From assembly GCF_900163795.1 (NCBI RefSeq), contig NZ_FWFD01000007.1, positions 124,001 to 188,000 on the forward strand: a stretch of 64,000 nt of DNA. The letters run 5' to 3'. Below the pieces are notes generated by a model, which did no database searches, had not been told where the DNA came from, and was given only the letters and a program-made list of their open reading frames with translations. Below are positions 57,001 to 64,000 of the stretch, one piece after another. How positions within the stretch are numbered: the first letter of the stretch is position 1; each line of letters begins with the position of its first letter. The translations under genes were made by a program, and so were the position numbers. The DNA is from Vagococcus fluvialis bH819. GTDB lineage: Bacteria > Bacillota > Bacilli > Lactobacillales > Vagococcaceae.

Positions 57001-57290
57001 ATAAAAAAAATGTGTTTTAATACATCCTTGATTATAGCAGAAGTTTTCAAATATTAAATGAGACCCTCATCAAAAATTATGATAGTTTTATTAGAAAAAT
57101 ACTCTTATTTCTTATGTTTTAGCAACGCCGTCAATTGTTTTTTACTGATAGTTATTCAGTCAGTATCATCTAAATTTTCTAAGAATAAGAACGATCTCTC
57201 TATCTAGTTGTATTTGAATTTTCATTATTCTTCATTTCTAAAATAAATTGGTTGGGAACCAATTTTTATTTTGTCTTTTAGTATCTAGAT
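57001..57290. other. Intergenic stretch left of the guaA remnant
   Basis: Holds the promoter area of the DUF5692 gene and a hairpin AATTGGTT-ggg-AACCAATT followed by TTTT (57246-57266), a probable terminator. I see no gene in it. Confidence 0.5.
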
Positions 57291-57297
57291 ATTAAAA

Positions 57298-57330
57298 AAG
57301 GAATGCTATAAAATCAGCATTCCCATTCCT
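57298..57330 (-). terminator. guaA terminator left outside the element
   Basis: On the minus strand GGGAATGCT pairs with AGCATTCC(t) and is followed by a T run (hairpin arms at 57299-57308 and 57318-57327 on the + strand). It lies 16 bp after the guaA stop codon remnant. Confidence 0.8.
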
Positions 57331-57345
57331 TATCATATATATATT

Positions 57346-57363
57346 TTATTCCCACTCGATGTA
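57346..57363 (-). mobile_element. guaA: Left attachment site of the element in the 3' end of guaA
   Basis: On the minus strand ATCGAGTGGGAATAA encodes Ile-Glu-Trp-Glu-stop, the usual C-terminus of GMP synthase GuaA, and is followed by a terminator. Upstream of it the frame is not guaA but the integrase region. The core is TTATTCCCACTCGAT (57346-57360). guaA 3' ends are a known target of integrative elements. The intact guaA with the duplicated core should lie beyond the window's right end. Confidence 0.85.
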
Positions 57364-57437
57364 ATTAATTCTTTATAAAGGCTATCAAATCAACCATCTT
57401 TTTGGAAAAAACTCCATTTGGCAGGGAATTGGCAGGG

Positions 57438-58640
57438 CTATAATTTTACAGCTTGGTTCCCGTTAAATTTCATTTTTGACTCTGTTGAATAGTTAAATTT
57501 AATGTTTCCAGTCATTTGTTCAGCAATACCTTCATCGTTTCTTCCCCATAAATGAGCGTAGTGCTTTAAAGTTATTTCAGGACTAGAATGACCTAATCTC
57601 TTTGAAACAACTAGAATATCCGCGTTAAACTCGTTTATAAGGTAGCTTACATGTGAATGTCTAAGTCCTTTACCTTGAACGACAGGTACGTTAGATATCT
57701 TTGCGTATCGCTGTATAATTCTTTGTACTGTAGAGCGGTACAAGGGAAGGTCAGTGTAGCTAAAAATGAATGTATGAACACTATGCTCTTTTTGGATTTG
57801 TTGCCATCTCTTTAAAATAGTAACAGTGTCATCATCAAGAGAGATAATCCTCATACCACTTGCAGTCTTCGTATAAGGTTTTTGTTGAAAGTTACTCTGA
57901 TTCTTCATCTCTAAAGTATGATGAATTCTCATTTTTTTCTTTTTAAAGTCAATATCAGACCAAGTTAATGCTAAACCTTCACTAACTCTGATACCTGTCA
58001 TATAGTATACCCATAGCATAACGAACGACATGTGTTCATAAAAATCATCAATACAAATACTAGATAATACACATTGGAAATCTTCCTTTGTCCAATAAGC
58101 AGTGATGGATTTTCCTTTTGAAATAGCTTTGGTTCTTTTTGAAATATTAATATCGATGATTTGCAGAGTGACAGCGTAGTCTAACGTCTTACGAAACATT
58201 CCATATAAGAGAGAAGAGTAGCCTTGAGAATAGCCACTATCATTTAATAACCACATACGGTATTTTTCACAGTCAGTGACACTAATATCCCTTATTTTGG
58301 TATTGCCAAACCATTCTTTGATTTGATGGAGACCATGCTGTCTAGAATCCCATGTGCTATTTTCAACATGAGATTTATAATAAGGGATATAAGTGTTTGA
58401 CATAAATAAATCATAAGTTAGGTCATAGTTAGCAAACCCATTTGACAAAAGGTAATCATTTTTAATTCTTGTAAGTTCTTTATATGCATCATGAGCAGAA
58501 GAGAAAGGTTTACCAAATTGATCTTTTCTTGATTTTGTTTGAATTCTTTTTCCTGTAGTTTTATCTAAACCTAGTTCCGCTTGATAAAAAAATTTACCAT
58601 TTTTATCGGAATAAACTCCAACATACTTTGTTTTAGCCAT
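57438..58640 (-). CDS. int: Tyrosine recombinase (phage/ICE integrase)
   Basis: Catalyses integration and excision at guaA. 400 residues: arm-binding AP2-like N-terminus (KYVGVYSDKNGKFFYQAELG), SAM-like core-binding domain, and the catalytic domain with Arg in YYMTGIRVSEGLALTW, His-x-x-Arg-type GLRHSHVSYLI, and the Tyr nucleophile in LGHSSPEITLKHYAHLW. The ATG at 58640 has AAGGAG 9 bp upstream and overlaps the DUF3173 stop by 8 bp. The gene ends 75 bp from the attachment core, as expected. Confidence 0.94.
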   Translation of the reverse strand: MAKTKYVGVYSDKNGKFFYQAELGLDKTTGKRIQTKSRKDQFGKPFSSAHDAYKELTRIKNDYLLSNGFANYDLTYDLFMSNTYIPYYKSHVENSTWDSRQHGLHQIKEWFGNTKIRDISVTDCEKYRMWLLNDSGYSQGYSSLLYGMFRKTLDYAVTLQIIDINISKRTKAISKGKSITAYWTKEDFQCVLSSICIDDFYEHMSFVMLWVYYMTGIRVSEGLALTWSDIDFKKKKMRIHHTLEMKNQSNFQQKPYTKTASGMRIISLDDDTVTILKRWQQIQKEHSVHTFIFSYTDLPLYRSTVQRIIQRYAKISNVPVVQGKGLRHSHVSYLINEFNADILVVSKRLGHSSPEITLKHYAHLWGRNDEGIAEQMTGNIKFNYSTESKMKFNGNQAVKL

Positions 58641-58842
58641 TAATAATGTCTCCTTCAAGAGAAACACCTATTATTTCTTCTACAACATTTTTGGGAACAT
58701 GACCAAGTCTTTTATTATTGTAAAACGGATAACCTCTTTGTACCATAACTTGCTTTGCTTGTCTAATGATAGTAGAAGCAGTGTGAGGAAGATATCCTAG
58801 TTGTTCAAGATTTCTTTTAGTAACAATGTTTGAATTTACCAA
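58633..58842 (-). CDS. DUF3173 family protein, probable excisionase-like factor
   Basis: 69 residues: VTKRNLEQLGYLPHTASTIIRQAKQVMVQRGYPFYNNKRLGHVPKNVVEEIIG, the DUF3173 signature, with HTH-like helices. In many integrative elements the gene lies directly before the integrase, as here, and is thought to direct excision. Start TTG with AAGGAAG about 8 bp upstream. Confidence 0.85.
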   Translation of the reverse strand: MVNSNIVTKRNLEQLGYLPHTASTIIRQAKQVMVQRGYPFYNNKRLGHVPKNVVEEIIGVSLEGDIING

Positions 58843-58894
58843 AATCTCACTTCCTTATTATTTATTGATATGAGATAATGGACATGTAAAATTT

Positions 58895-59779
58895 TTAAGA
58901 AATGATGTCAAAGCTTGCAGGCTCGTTGGCATCTTTTTTTTGTCCAAAATCAGATATATTGTCGTAGAATTCTGTTATATATGTAATTTCTCCAATAGGC
59001 ATTTTATGAGTTGATTTAGTAGAAAAATCAGCTTCTTTGTTTTCAATTTGATATTTTTTTAGAACAATATCCTTTTTAGCTGTTATTGTCTCAGGATGTT
59101 TGATTTTACGACTTTTACGATAAATTCTTATTCCTTTTGGATAAAGATGTAATCTAGCACCTTTGATAATTGATTTATTTGTTTCATCTAAATCTGAGTC
59201 AATTTCGTTGAAATCTAAATTTGTTAAGTACGCAGTTAAATAATTCCCTAATTTATCAGAAGATTTGATTCTTTTAGTCCTAGTAAAGCCTTTCTTCCAT
59301 ATTTTTGCGATATACTCGTTTTCAATAAAGATGGGAGCATCATTTTTTAACAAAACATGATAGTGCCAACTACCTCTAGCTTGTGGCTCGATGACCGAAA
59401 TGTATAAAATATTAGGATATTTTCTTCGTAAAGTTTTCATGAACGCTCCGAAATCTTCATAAGCAGTTTCAGGATTAGTCATATTTTCTCGATAAGTTAA
59501 AGTAACCCATAATTCCGTACTTCCACCAAAAAAATTATTTCCTACTAATCTACGAAGTTTTACAAAGGTTCTCTTAACTGCTTTTAAATTGTCACTTCGA
59601 TTTACGGCTTGTTTATTATAAAGTCTAATTTCTCCAGTTCGCAAATCTAAAAATTCATCAGAATTAAGTTTTCTGATAGGATTACTATGCTTACCATTTG
59701 ACGTGGTCATTTCTACTGTGTCTCCGTATCTATAGGCTTTAACCTGTGTATCTCTAAAAATAAATGGTTTGTCTTTCAA
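58895..59779 (-). CDS. rep: HUH-type rolling-circle replication initiator
   Basis: Nicks the element's double-strand origin to start rolling-circle replication. 294 residues. Motif 1 is ELWVTLTYRENMTNPE, motif 2 (HUH) GSWHYHVLLK, and the catalytic Tyr lies in GNYLTAYLTN. I chose the TTG at 59779, since GGAAGGAG lies 8 bp before it; the TTG at 59797 falls on this ribosome site. Such Rep proteins occur in Firmicute IMEs/ICEs and plasmids. Confidence 0.88.
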   Translation of the reverse strand: MKDKPFIFRDTQVKAYRYGDTVEMTTSNGKHSNPIRKLNSDEFLDLRTGEIRLYNKQAVNRSDNLKAVKRTFVKLRRLVGNNFFGGSTELWVTLTYRENMTNPETAYEDFGAFMKTLRRKYPNILYISVIEPQARGSWHYHVLLKNDAPIFIENEYIAKIWKKGFTRTKRIKSSDKLGNYLTAYLTNLDFNEIDSDLDETNKSIIKGARLHLYPKGIRIYRKSRKIKHPETITAKKDIVLKKYQIENKEADFSTKSTHKMPIGEITYITEFYDNISDFGQKKDANEPASFDIIS

Positions 59780-59956
59780 TGTAATTTCTCCTTCCAAAAT
59801 GGTTCTCTTGTGTGACGCTTATCAAGTAAAAGAAGCTTCTGAAAATTTAAAACAATAAAAGTGATAACTATGTTATCTTTTCAACGATCATCACAAAAAA
59901 TTCTTTTTTGTTCTTCACTAATAGAAAAGACAACATAGATTTTCACTTAACTTTAA

Positions 59957-60202
59957 TTAATTTTCAAAATCTTGCTCTAAATCCTCAACATTTTCAATTT
60001 TGTTGAGAATGCTCCAATAAAGCTGTCCTTGCTCTGAGATGTAAACAGGATTACCATACGTCTCTAGCAAAAAATGAAATGCATCGACAATAGCATCATT
60101 AGAAAAGTACATTTTCTTCTCTTTCGCTTCTTGCTTCATTTGACTCAGAATATCAAGAACTGTTACTAAATTAGGGTTATCATCGTATAAAGATCTAAGC
60201 AT
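59957..60202 (-). CDS. Small element protein of unknown function (81 aa)
   Basis: 81 residues, acidic, mostly helical: MLRSLYDDNPNLVTVLDILSQMKQEAKEK to start and ENVEDLEQDFEN to end. AAAGGAGG precedes the ATG, which directly follows the stop of the preceding gene. Similar small proteins accompany Rep in integrative elements, but no function is known. Confidence 0.7.
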   Translation of the reverse strand: MLRSLYDDNPNLVTVLDILSQMKQEAKEKKMYFSNDAIVDAFHFLLETYGNPVYISEQGQLYWSILNKIENVEDLEQDFEN

Positions 60203-60604
60203 TTAGATTACCTCCTTTGTGTTAATCACAACTTTTTTTTGAGTATTATTTTCTTCTCTTTGAATAGAATCACAACTTAAAATAAGCTGATTTTTAAACT
60301 CACCAAACACCACACCTGAGGGATTTATTAATATTACAGGTTCAAACATTTCAAAATGTTCTTCTTTTTGACTTTTATCAACTTTTACATCAATAGATTC
60401 TCCTTGATTGATTGCGACTATTTCTTTTCTATTTGAGTCCAATCCATACTGAGTTCTATCTGATTTGATTAGAACTTTATATTTAATTCCCAAAAACTCT
60501 TTTGTGTCAAAATCTGTCCAATCCGTCTTACTAATAAATACCAGTTCTTTTTCTTTTAAAAAATTTGAAGTGTTGAATTCTAAAAATGATGATAATTTTT
60601 TCAT
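60203..60604 (-). CDS. Element protein of unknown function (133 aa)
   Basis: 133 residues starting MKKLSSFLEFNTSNFLKEKELVF. A beta-rich core (EFLGIKYKVLIKSDRTQYG...) recalls the DUF961/YdcP-like proteins found beside Rep in conjugative elements; the match is weak. I chose the ATG at 60604, preceded by AGGAGA, over the start 51 bp upstream. First gene of the orf133-orf81-rep-xis-int operon. Confidence 0.7.
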   Translation of the reverse strand: MKKLSSFLEFNTSNFLKEKELVFISKTDWTDFDTKEFLGIKYKVLIKSDRTQYGLDSNRKEIVAINQGESIDVKVDKSQKEEHFEMFEPVILINPSGVVFGEFKNQLILSCDSIQREENNTQKKVVINTKEVI

Positions 60605-60862
60605 TATTTTTTCTCCTGACTTTATTAAAAATATTTTTTTATTGATGGCCATCAATTAAGTTTATAATACATAATTTTTTTTTTTTAAAAGACTTTATCT
60701 AACATTGTTATGTATTAGTAATATTGATATAACAATGTTTTATTATAATTATAATTATAAATTATAATTTTTGTTATTTAATTTCAGTGATAGCAACAAA
60801 AAAACACTCAAAAATGATGAGTGTTTTCTATTTTTTATATTACAAAAAGATTACAGAGTATC

Positions 60863-61360
60863 TTATTTTTCTTTTAGAACTACTTTACAATCAATAAATC
60901 CTGTTGAACTTGACATAGCTATGAATGATCCCCACTCACCAGTTAAACTTTCATCATCATTTATTGTTAAATTATATAAATTTTTACCAATTCCATTCTT
61001 TCCAATTCCTCTACTTAGTAGTATAGTATCGTCGATAACAGTGTAGTTGAAACTATCATTAACTTGTTCTTCTCTTTGAGATAAACCACCTTTTTCATCT
61101 GTTAGGTCATCAAATTTTTCAGTAGCTTTTTTTATACCACTACTACTAGTGTTATAAAAATACTTTCCATTATCAGAAAAATGAATTATACCATATTCAT
61201 TATTTGCAGTTTTTCCATTATTATCAATTAATTGAAAAGTAAATGTTTTATTTGAGATATACTCTGTAAGAGTTTTTGGCCGTTCTTTTAAGGAACACCC
61301 TCCAATCAGTAGTACATAAAACATTGAAAATAACATAACTATTTTTTTCTTAGCAATCAT
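60863..61360 (-). CDS. Lipoprotein of unknown function in the element
   Basis: 165 residues with a signal ending in the lipobox LIGGC (Cys near 22), then a mostly beta C-terminal domain (TFTFQLIDNNGKTANNEYGIIHFSDNGKYFY..., ...LTGEWGSFIAMSSSTGFIDCKVVLKEK), which looks like a small lipocalin/META-like fold. GGAGGAG precedes the ATG. It lies back to back with the defence operon. Such lipoproteins can serve in exclusion or sensing, but no function can be assigned. Confidence 0.75.
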   Translation of the reverse strand: MIAKKKIVMLFSMFYVLLIGGCSLKERPKTLTEYISNKTFTFQLIDNNGKTANNEYGIIHFSDNGKYFYNTSSSGIKKATEKFDDLTDEKGGLSQREEQVNDSFNYTVIDDTILLSRGIGKNGIGKNLYNLTINDDESLTGEWGSFIAMSSSTGFIDCKVVLKEK

Positions 61361-61475
61361 ATTAACTCCTCCTAAAATATACTATAATATATTTATATCG
61401 CTGAAGTGAACCTTGTTCAAGTGTATATATCATTATTTGCAACTTACTATTTATACTTAACAAACCTACGATTGA

Positions 61476-61490
61476 GATAATACAATTATC
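61476..61490 (+). promoter_or_regulatory. Candidate operator of the defence operon regulator
   Basis: GATAAT-aca-ATTATC is a perfect 6-3-6 inverted repeat 11 bp before the XRE start codon. It overlaps a possible -10 (TACAAT, 61481-61486) with TTAACA 18 bp upstream, which would leave a very short leader. Autoregulation by the XRE protein is plausible. Confidence 0.5.
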
Positions 61491-61501
61491 GAGGTGAGTT
61501 T

Positions 61502-61831
61502 ATGGTTGATCTAAACAGTGAAGTAATAAAAAAGATAAAAAAACTTAGAATTGAACAAGGATTAAGTCAAGAAAGGCTTTCAGAGTTGGCGGGATTAGAC
61601 CCTAAATATATAAATAAATTAGAGAATGGAAGGTTTAATTTAACTGTTCCTACTTTAGAGAGAGTACTAAATGCATTAGAAATAAATGTAGGGTTCTTTT
61701 TTAGTGATTTTATTGAAAGTGAGATAAGTATAATAAATGAATTTTTACAATATCTTGATGAATATTCTCCAACAAAGAAAGAAGAAGTAGTAAGAAAATT
61801 ATTATTGTTTTTGAGAGAAGTTAAAGAATAA
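61502..61831 (+). CDS. XRE-family HTH regulator of the Thoeris-type operon
   Basis: 109 residues: HTH (about 8-62, IKKLRIEQGLSQERLSELAGLDPKYINKLENGRFNLTVPTLERVLNALEI) and a helical C-terminal tail. GAGGTGAG precedes the ATG. The TIR gene starts 13 bp after its stop. A co-transcribed XRE protein at the head of a defence operon usually represses it in the resting state. Confidence 0.88.
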   Translation: MVDLNSEVIKKIKKLRIEQGLSQERLSELAGLDPKYINKLENGRFNLTVPTLERVLNALEINVGFFFSDFIESEISIINEFLQYLDEYSPTKKEEVVRKLLLFLREVKE

Positions 61832-61844
61832 GGACGGATTATAA

Positions 61845-62657
61845 GTGGATGATGCTGAAAAAATGACAAGACTGTTTTTATTTGATTTTATGAATAGAAG
61901 AAATGTTAATAATGAAACTTTAGCTAAATTGTATCAAATTAACTATCAACTACTTGTTGGAATCGAAGAAGTATTTAGTGATAATTTGTTTATTTATCCT
62001 AAGTACGAAGATAGTGAAATAATCTTTACATTTGAAAAAAGTTTAACAAAAGTGAAAGAAGAATATAAAGATTTTGATTTCTCGAATTTAGAAAAAAATT
62101 ATTCGAAAATGAGAGGAGAAGAAATAAAAATTAGTAATAAGTATTTTTTTAATAAACTATTAAAAATAATAATTTCGTGGTCGAATATACAATTTAATAA
62201 ATTACAGATAAATATTAATGATGGTCTTAGTGAGACAAATGAACCCAAAAGGGGGATGACTCAAATATTCTTATCATATAGCTATGATGATTATTTATAT
62301 ACATATGCGTTATTTCAATATTTTTATAGTAATAATTTGTACTTGTATATGGATTGGATGCATAATAATAAAATTAATGACGGAAGATATTTAAAGAGTC
62401 TGCTAAGAACTGAATTGGATAATAGTGAACAATTATTATTTTTACCAAGTTTAAATAGAGATTTAAGAACACAGGGGTATCAAGGGGTAAGACCGTGGTG
62501 TGCATGGGAGTTAGGATGTTTTTATAGTCATAGAGAAAAATATATTATTCAAGTGTATAATGAAGATAGAGTCAACAATAATAATTTATTGCTAAGTAGT
62601 TTGGAAAGAATGATTGGAATTGATGAAAGTAGCAATAGAATAATAGGAAGGTGGTAA
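61845..62657 (+). CDS. thsB: TIR-domain protein (ThsB-like) with N-terminal extension
   Basis: 270 residues. Residues about 139-245 form a TIR fold: start TQIFLSYSYDDY, BB-loop area DWMHNNKINDGRYL, and RPWCAWELG, where Glu222 sits at the catalytic Glu position of NAD-cleaving TIRs. In Thoeris, ThsB senses phage and makes a cyclic ADP-ribose isomer that turns on ThsA. Residues 1-137 have no domain I recognise and are not part of classical ThsB (about 190-200 aa). GTG start with AAGGA about 12 bp upstream; the thsA-like gene follows after 3 bp. Confidence 0.82.
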   Translation: MDDAEKMTRLFLFDFMNRRNVNNETLAKLYQINYQLLVGIEEVFSDNLFIYPKYEDSEIIFTFEKSLTKVKEEYKDFDFSNLEKNYSKMRGEEIKISNKYFFNKLLKIIISWSNIQFNKLQININDGLSETNEPKRGMTQIFLSYSYDDYLYTYALFQYFYSNNLYLYMDWMHNNKINDGRYLKSLLRTELDNSEQLLFLPSLNRDLRTQGYQGVRPWCAWELGCFYSHREKYIIQVYNEDRVNNNNLLLSSLERMIGIDESSNRIIGRW

Positions 62658-62660
62658 AAA

Positions 62661-64000
62661 ATGATAAATAAAAAAGAATATTCGCGTGACATACAGAAAT
62701 TTATTGAAGATTATAGTAAATCGTTGAGAAATGGAAACGCTGCAATTTTTGCTGGTGCAGGGCTATCCATTCCTTCTGGTGCAATGGGATGGCCAGATTT
62801 ACTTAAAGATGTAGCGGAAAATTTAGGTTTATCTAATGATAAATATGTTGATCTGATTACTTTAGCACAGTATTACGTTAACCAAGAAGATTCAAGGACA
62901 GAGTTATCAGAATTAATAATGGAGAGTTTTTCTCCTAGAGCAGGATTAGAAATTAATGAAACTCAAAAAATACTTAGTAAATTACCTATAGATACTATAT
63001 GGACAACAAATTACGATAACTTAATAGAAAAGGCCTTTAAATTAGAATATAAGAATGTGTTAGTAAAAAAAAGCCCTGAAGATTTTTCGTTGAACTCATC
63101 TAGATATAAAACAGATGTAATATTATATAAAATGCATGGGGATAAAGATACGCCCGAGAAAGCTATTATAACTAAAGATGATTATGAAACTTATAATGAT
63201 ACTCATTTAGTTTATACAACGGCTTTGAAAGGTGATTTAGTAGAAAAAAAATTTTTATTTATTGGATTTAGTTTTGAGGATCCGAATTTAGAATATATAC
63301 TTGCTAGAATAAGATCTTTAATTGGTCAAAATAAACCGAAGCATTATTTTTTTATTGAAAAAGTTATAAGAAAAGAAAATGAATCAGTTGAGTCATTTGA
63401 GTTAAGGAAGACGAAGCAGAAATTAAAGATTAAAGATTTAAAAAGGTATAGAATATATGCAGTTGAAATTAATTCATATAATAAAGATATACCTAATATT
63501 TTGCAAATAATAAAATCGAAAGTGAATATGAATAACATATTTATTTCAGGAGCAAGCATTGAAGAAAATGAAAAAAAATGTTCCGACCTAGTGAATACTA
63601 TAGTTCCTAGGCTAATTGATGATAGTAAAAATAAGATTATTTCAGGATATGGTTTAGGAATTGGATCTCTAATAATTAATAACGTATTAGATAAAGTCAC
63701 GGAAAATAGGTGGTTGAAATTTGATGATACTTTGAAGTTATACCCTTTTCCACAAGGAGAATATTCTGCTAAAAATTGGACAATTTATAGAAAGAAAATG
63801 ATAGCTGATGCTGGAATCGCAATTTTTATTTTTGGAACAAAAAAAGATAAAAATGGTGTTGAGGTTGAGTCAAAAGGAATGCTTGAAGAATTTGAAATAG
63901 CCCATGAGTTAGGTTGTAAAATTGTACCAGTTGGTTGTTCGGGTGGAGTGAGTAAAAAAATATATGAAACGATGAAAAGTAATATCAATGAGTATCATGG
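62661..64000 (+). CDS. thsA: Thoeris effector ThsA (SIR2-SLOG), 3' partial
   Basis: 446 residues seen, cut by the window edge; the family is about 475-480 long. SIR2 NADase part (about 1-285): AIFAGAGLSIPSGAMGW, IWTTNYDN (Asn117), YKMHGDKD (His159) and FLFIGFSFEDPNLEYIL. SLOG part (about 290 on): IFISGAS, IISGYGLGIGS, AGIAIFIFGTKK and EEFEIAHELGCKIVPVG, which in ThsA binds the TIR-made cyclic ADP-ribose. Activation depletes NAD and aborts infection. The ATG lies 3 bp after the TIR gene. Confidence 0.92.
   Translation, partial: MINKKEYSRDIQKFIEDYSKSLRNGNAAIFAGAGLSIPSGAMGWPDLLKDVAENLGLSNDKYVDLITLAQYYVNQEDSRTELSELIMESFSPRAGLEINETQKILSKLPIDTIWTTNYDNLIEKAFKLEYKNVLVKKSPEDFSLNSSRYKTDVILYKMHGDKDTPEKAIITKDDYETYNDTHLVYTTALKGDLVEKKFLFIGFSFEDPNLEYILARIRSLIGQNKPKHYFFIEKVIRKENESVESFELRKTKQKLKIKDLKRYRIYAVEINSYNKDIPNILQIIKSKVNMNNIFISGASIEENEKKCSDLVNTIVPRLIDDSKNKIISGYGLGIGSLIINNVLDKVTENRWLKFDDTLKLYPFPQGEYSAKNWTIYRKKMIADAGIAIFIFGTKKDKNGVEVESKGMLEEFEIAHELGCKIVPVGCSGGVSKKIYETMKSNINEYH

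Larger units (their letters stand above)
57346..64000. mobile_element. Integrative element (IME/genomic island) in guaA, right end outside window
   Basis: Holds integrase, DUF3173, HUH Rep, two small proteins, a lipoprotein and a Thoeris-type operon. At least 6.6 kb. No conjugation genes (relaxase/coupling protein/VirB4) are seen so far, so it looks like a small replicating and possibly mobilisable element. It uses TTG starts often (rep, DUF3173) and is more AT-rich on its right side than the flank. Confidence 0.85.

Noticed and set aside
57438-60655. Tn916-type conjugative transposon
   Set aside because: Integrase and DUF3173 look similar, but the conjugation genes are absent in the visible part, and the insertion is site-specific in guaA.
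60705-60790. AT-rich ATTATAATTATAATT-type tracts as a CRISPR or iteron array
   Set aside because: Simple low-complexity sequence without spacers or regular longer repeats.
63344-63988. Minus-strand open frames across the right end
   Set aside because: Shadows of the thsA-like gene, whose motifs are clear on the + strand.
1-64000. tRNA, rRNA or tmRNA genes
   Set aside because: None recognised on either strand by eye; tRNAscan-SE and Infernal would settle it.

Overview
This is a low-GC Gram-positive chromosome segment. The AT-rich coding, AGGAGG-type ribosome sites, AdcA fused to ZinT, a LacI-controlled sugar-acid operon, Hol_Tox and 'putative metal homeostasis' micro-proteins and a CopB-type copper pump point to Lactobacillales, most likely Enterococcaceae (Vagococcus- or Enterococcus-like). 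The genus is inference. No rRNA, tRNA or CRISPR array was seen.

Layout. 1-5.0 kb: end of an iron-type ABC importer, a NUDIX hydrolase, a MarR/MFS efflux pair with matching operators, and a CDF metal exporter. 5.3-12.4 kb: NAD-type 6-phosphogluconate dehydrogenase, an RsgA-type GTPase behind a 16-residue leader peptide, MgtC, ROK kinase, RidA, an old-yellow-enzyme oxidoreductase, HxlR, DUF454 and GNAT. 12.4-18.7 kb: Crp/Fnr regulator facing two small DMT exporters, a CitA/DcuS-type two-component system, a D-2-hydroxyacid dehydrogenase and an AEC permease. 18.9-22.1 kb: ArsR plus an ABC-2 exporter, then EamA. 22.1-25.2 kb: a zinc-starvation operon behind a Zur box (adcA-zinT fusion, zinc-free S14, CobW-type GTPase, 41-residue peptide). 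25.2-29.6 kb: a type I toxin-antitoxin locus and a heterodimeric multidrug ABC exporter behind a leader peptide and terminator-attenuator. 29.7-36.5 kb: HemG-like flavodoxin, a repeat-rich surface protein, an AAC(3)-type acetyltransferase, YaaA, and a guanine-class riboswitch ahead of an NCS2 permease. 36.8-43.0 kb: LacI regulator and a seven-gene sugar-acid operon (KDG kinase, KDPG aldolase, HPS/PHI pair). 43.2-49.3 kb: copper locus (two-component system, multicopper oxidase, CopB). 49.5-57.0 kb: acyl-CoA-dehydrogenase-like flavoprotein, HelD, luciferase-like monooxygenase with FMN reductase, DUF1697 and DUF5692.

57.3 kb to the right edge is an integrative element inserted at the 3' end of guaA. 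The last codons and terminator of guaA remain at the left end, next to a tyrosine integrase, a DUF3173 excisionase-like protein and an HUH replication initiator. Its cargo is a Thoeris-type defence operon: an XRE regulator, a TIR protein with an unusual 137-residue N-terminal extension (ThsB-like), and a SIR2-SLOG effector (ThsA) that runs off the window.

Two themes recur. First, RNA-level control by short leader ORFs and alternative hairpins occurs twice, upstream of the RsgA-type GTPase (translational) and of the ABC exporter (transcriptional). Second, a dispersed intergenic repeat of about 120 bp sits mostly right after stop codons and in the sense direction of the gene it follows.
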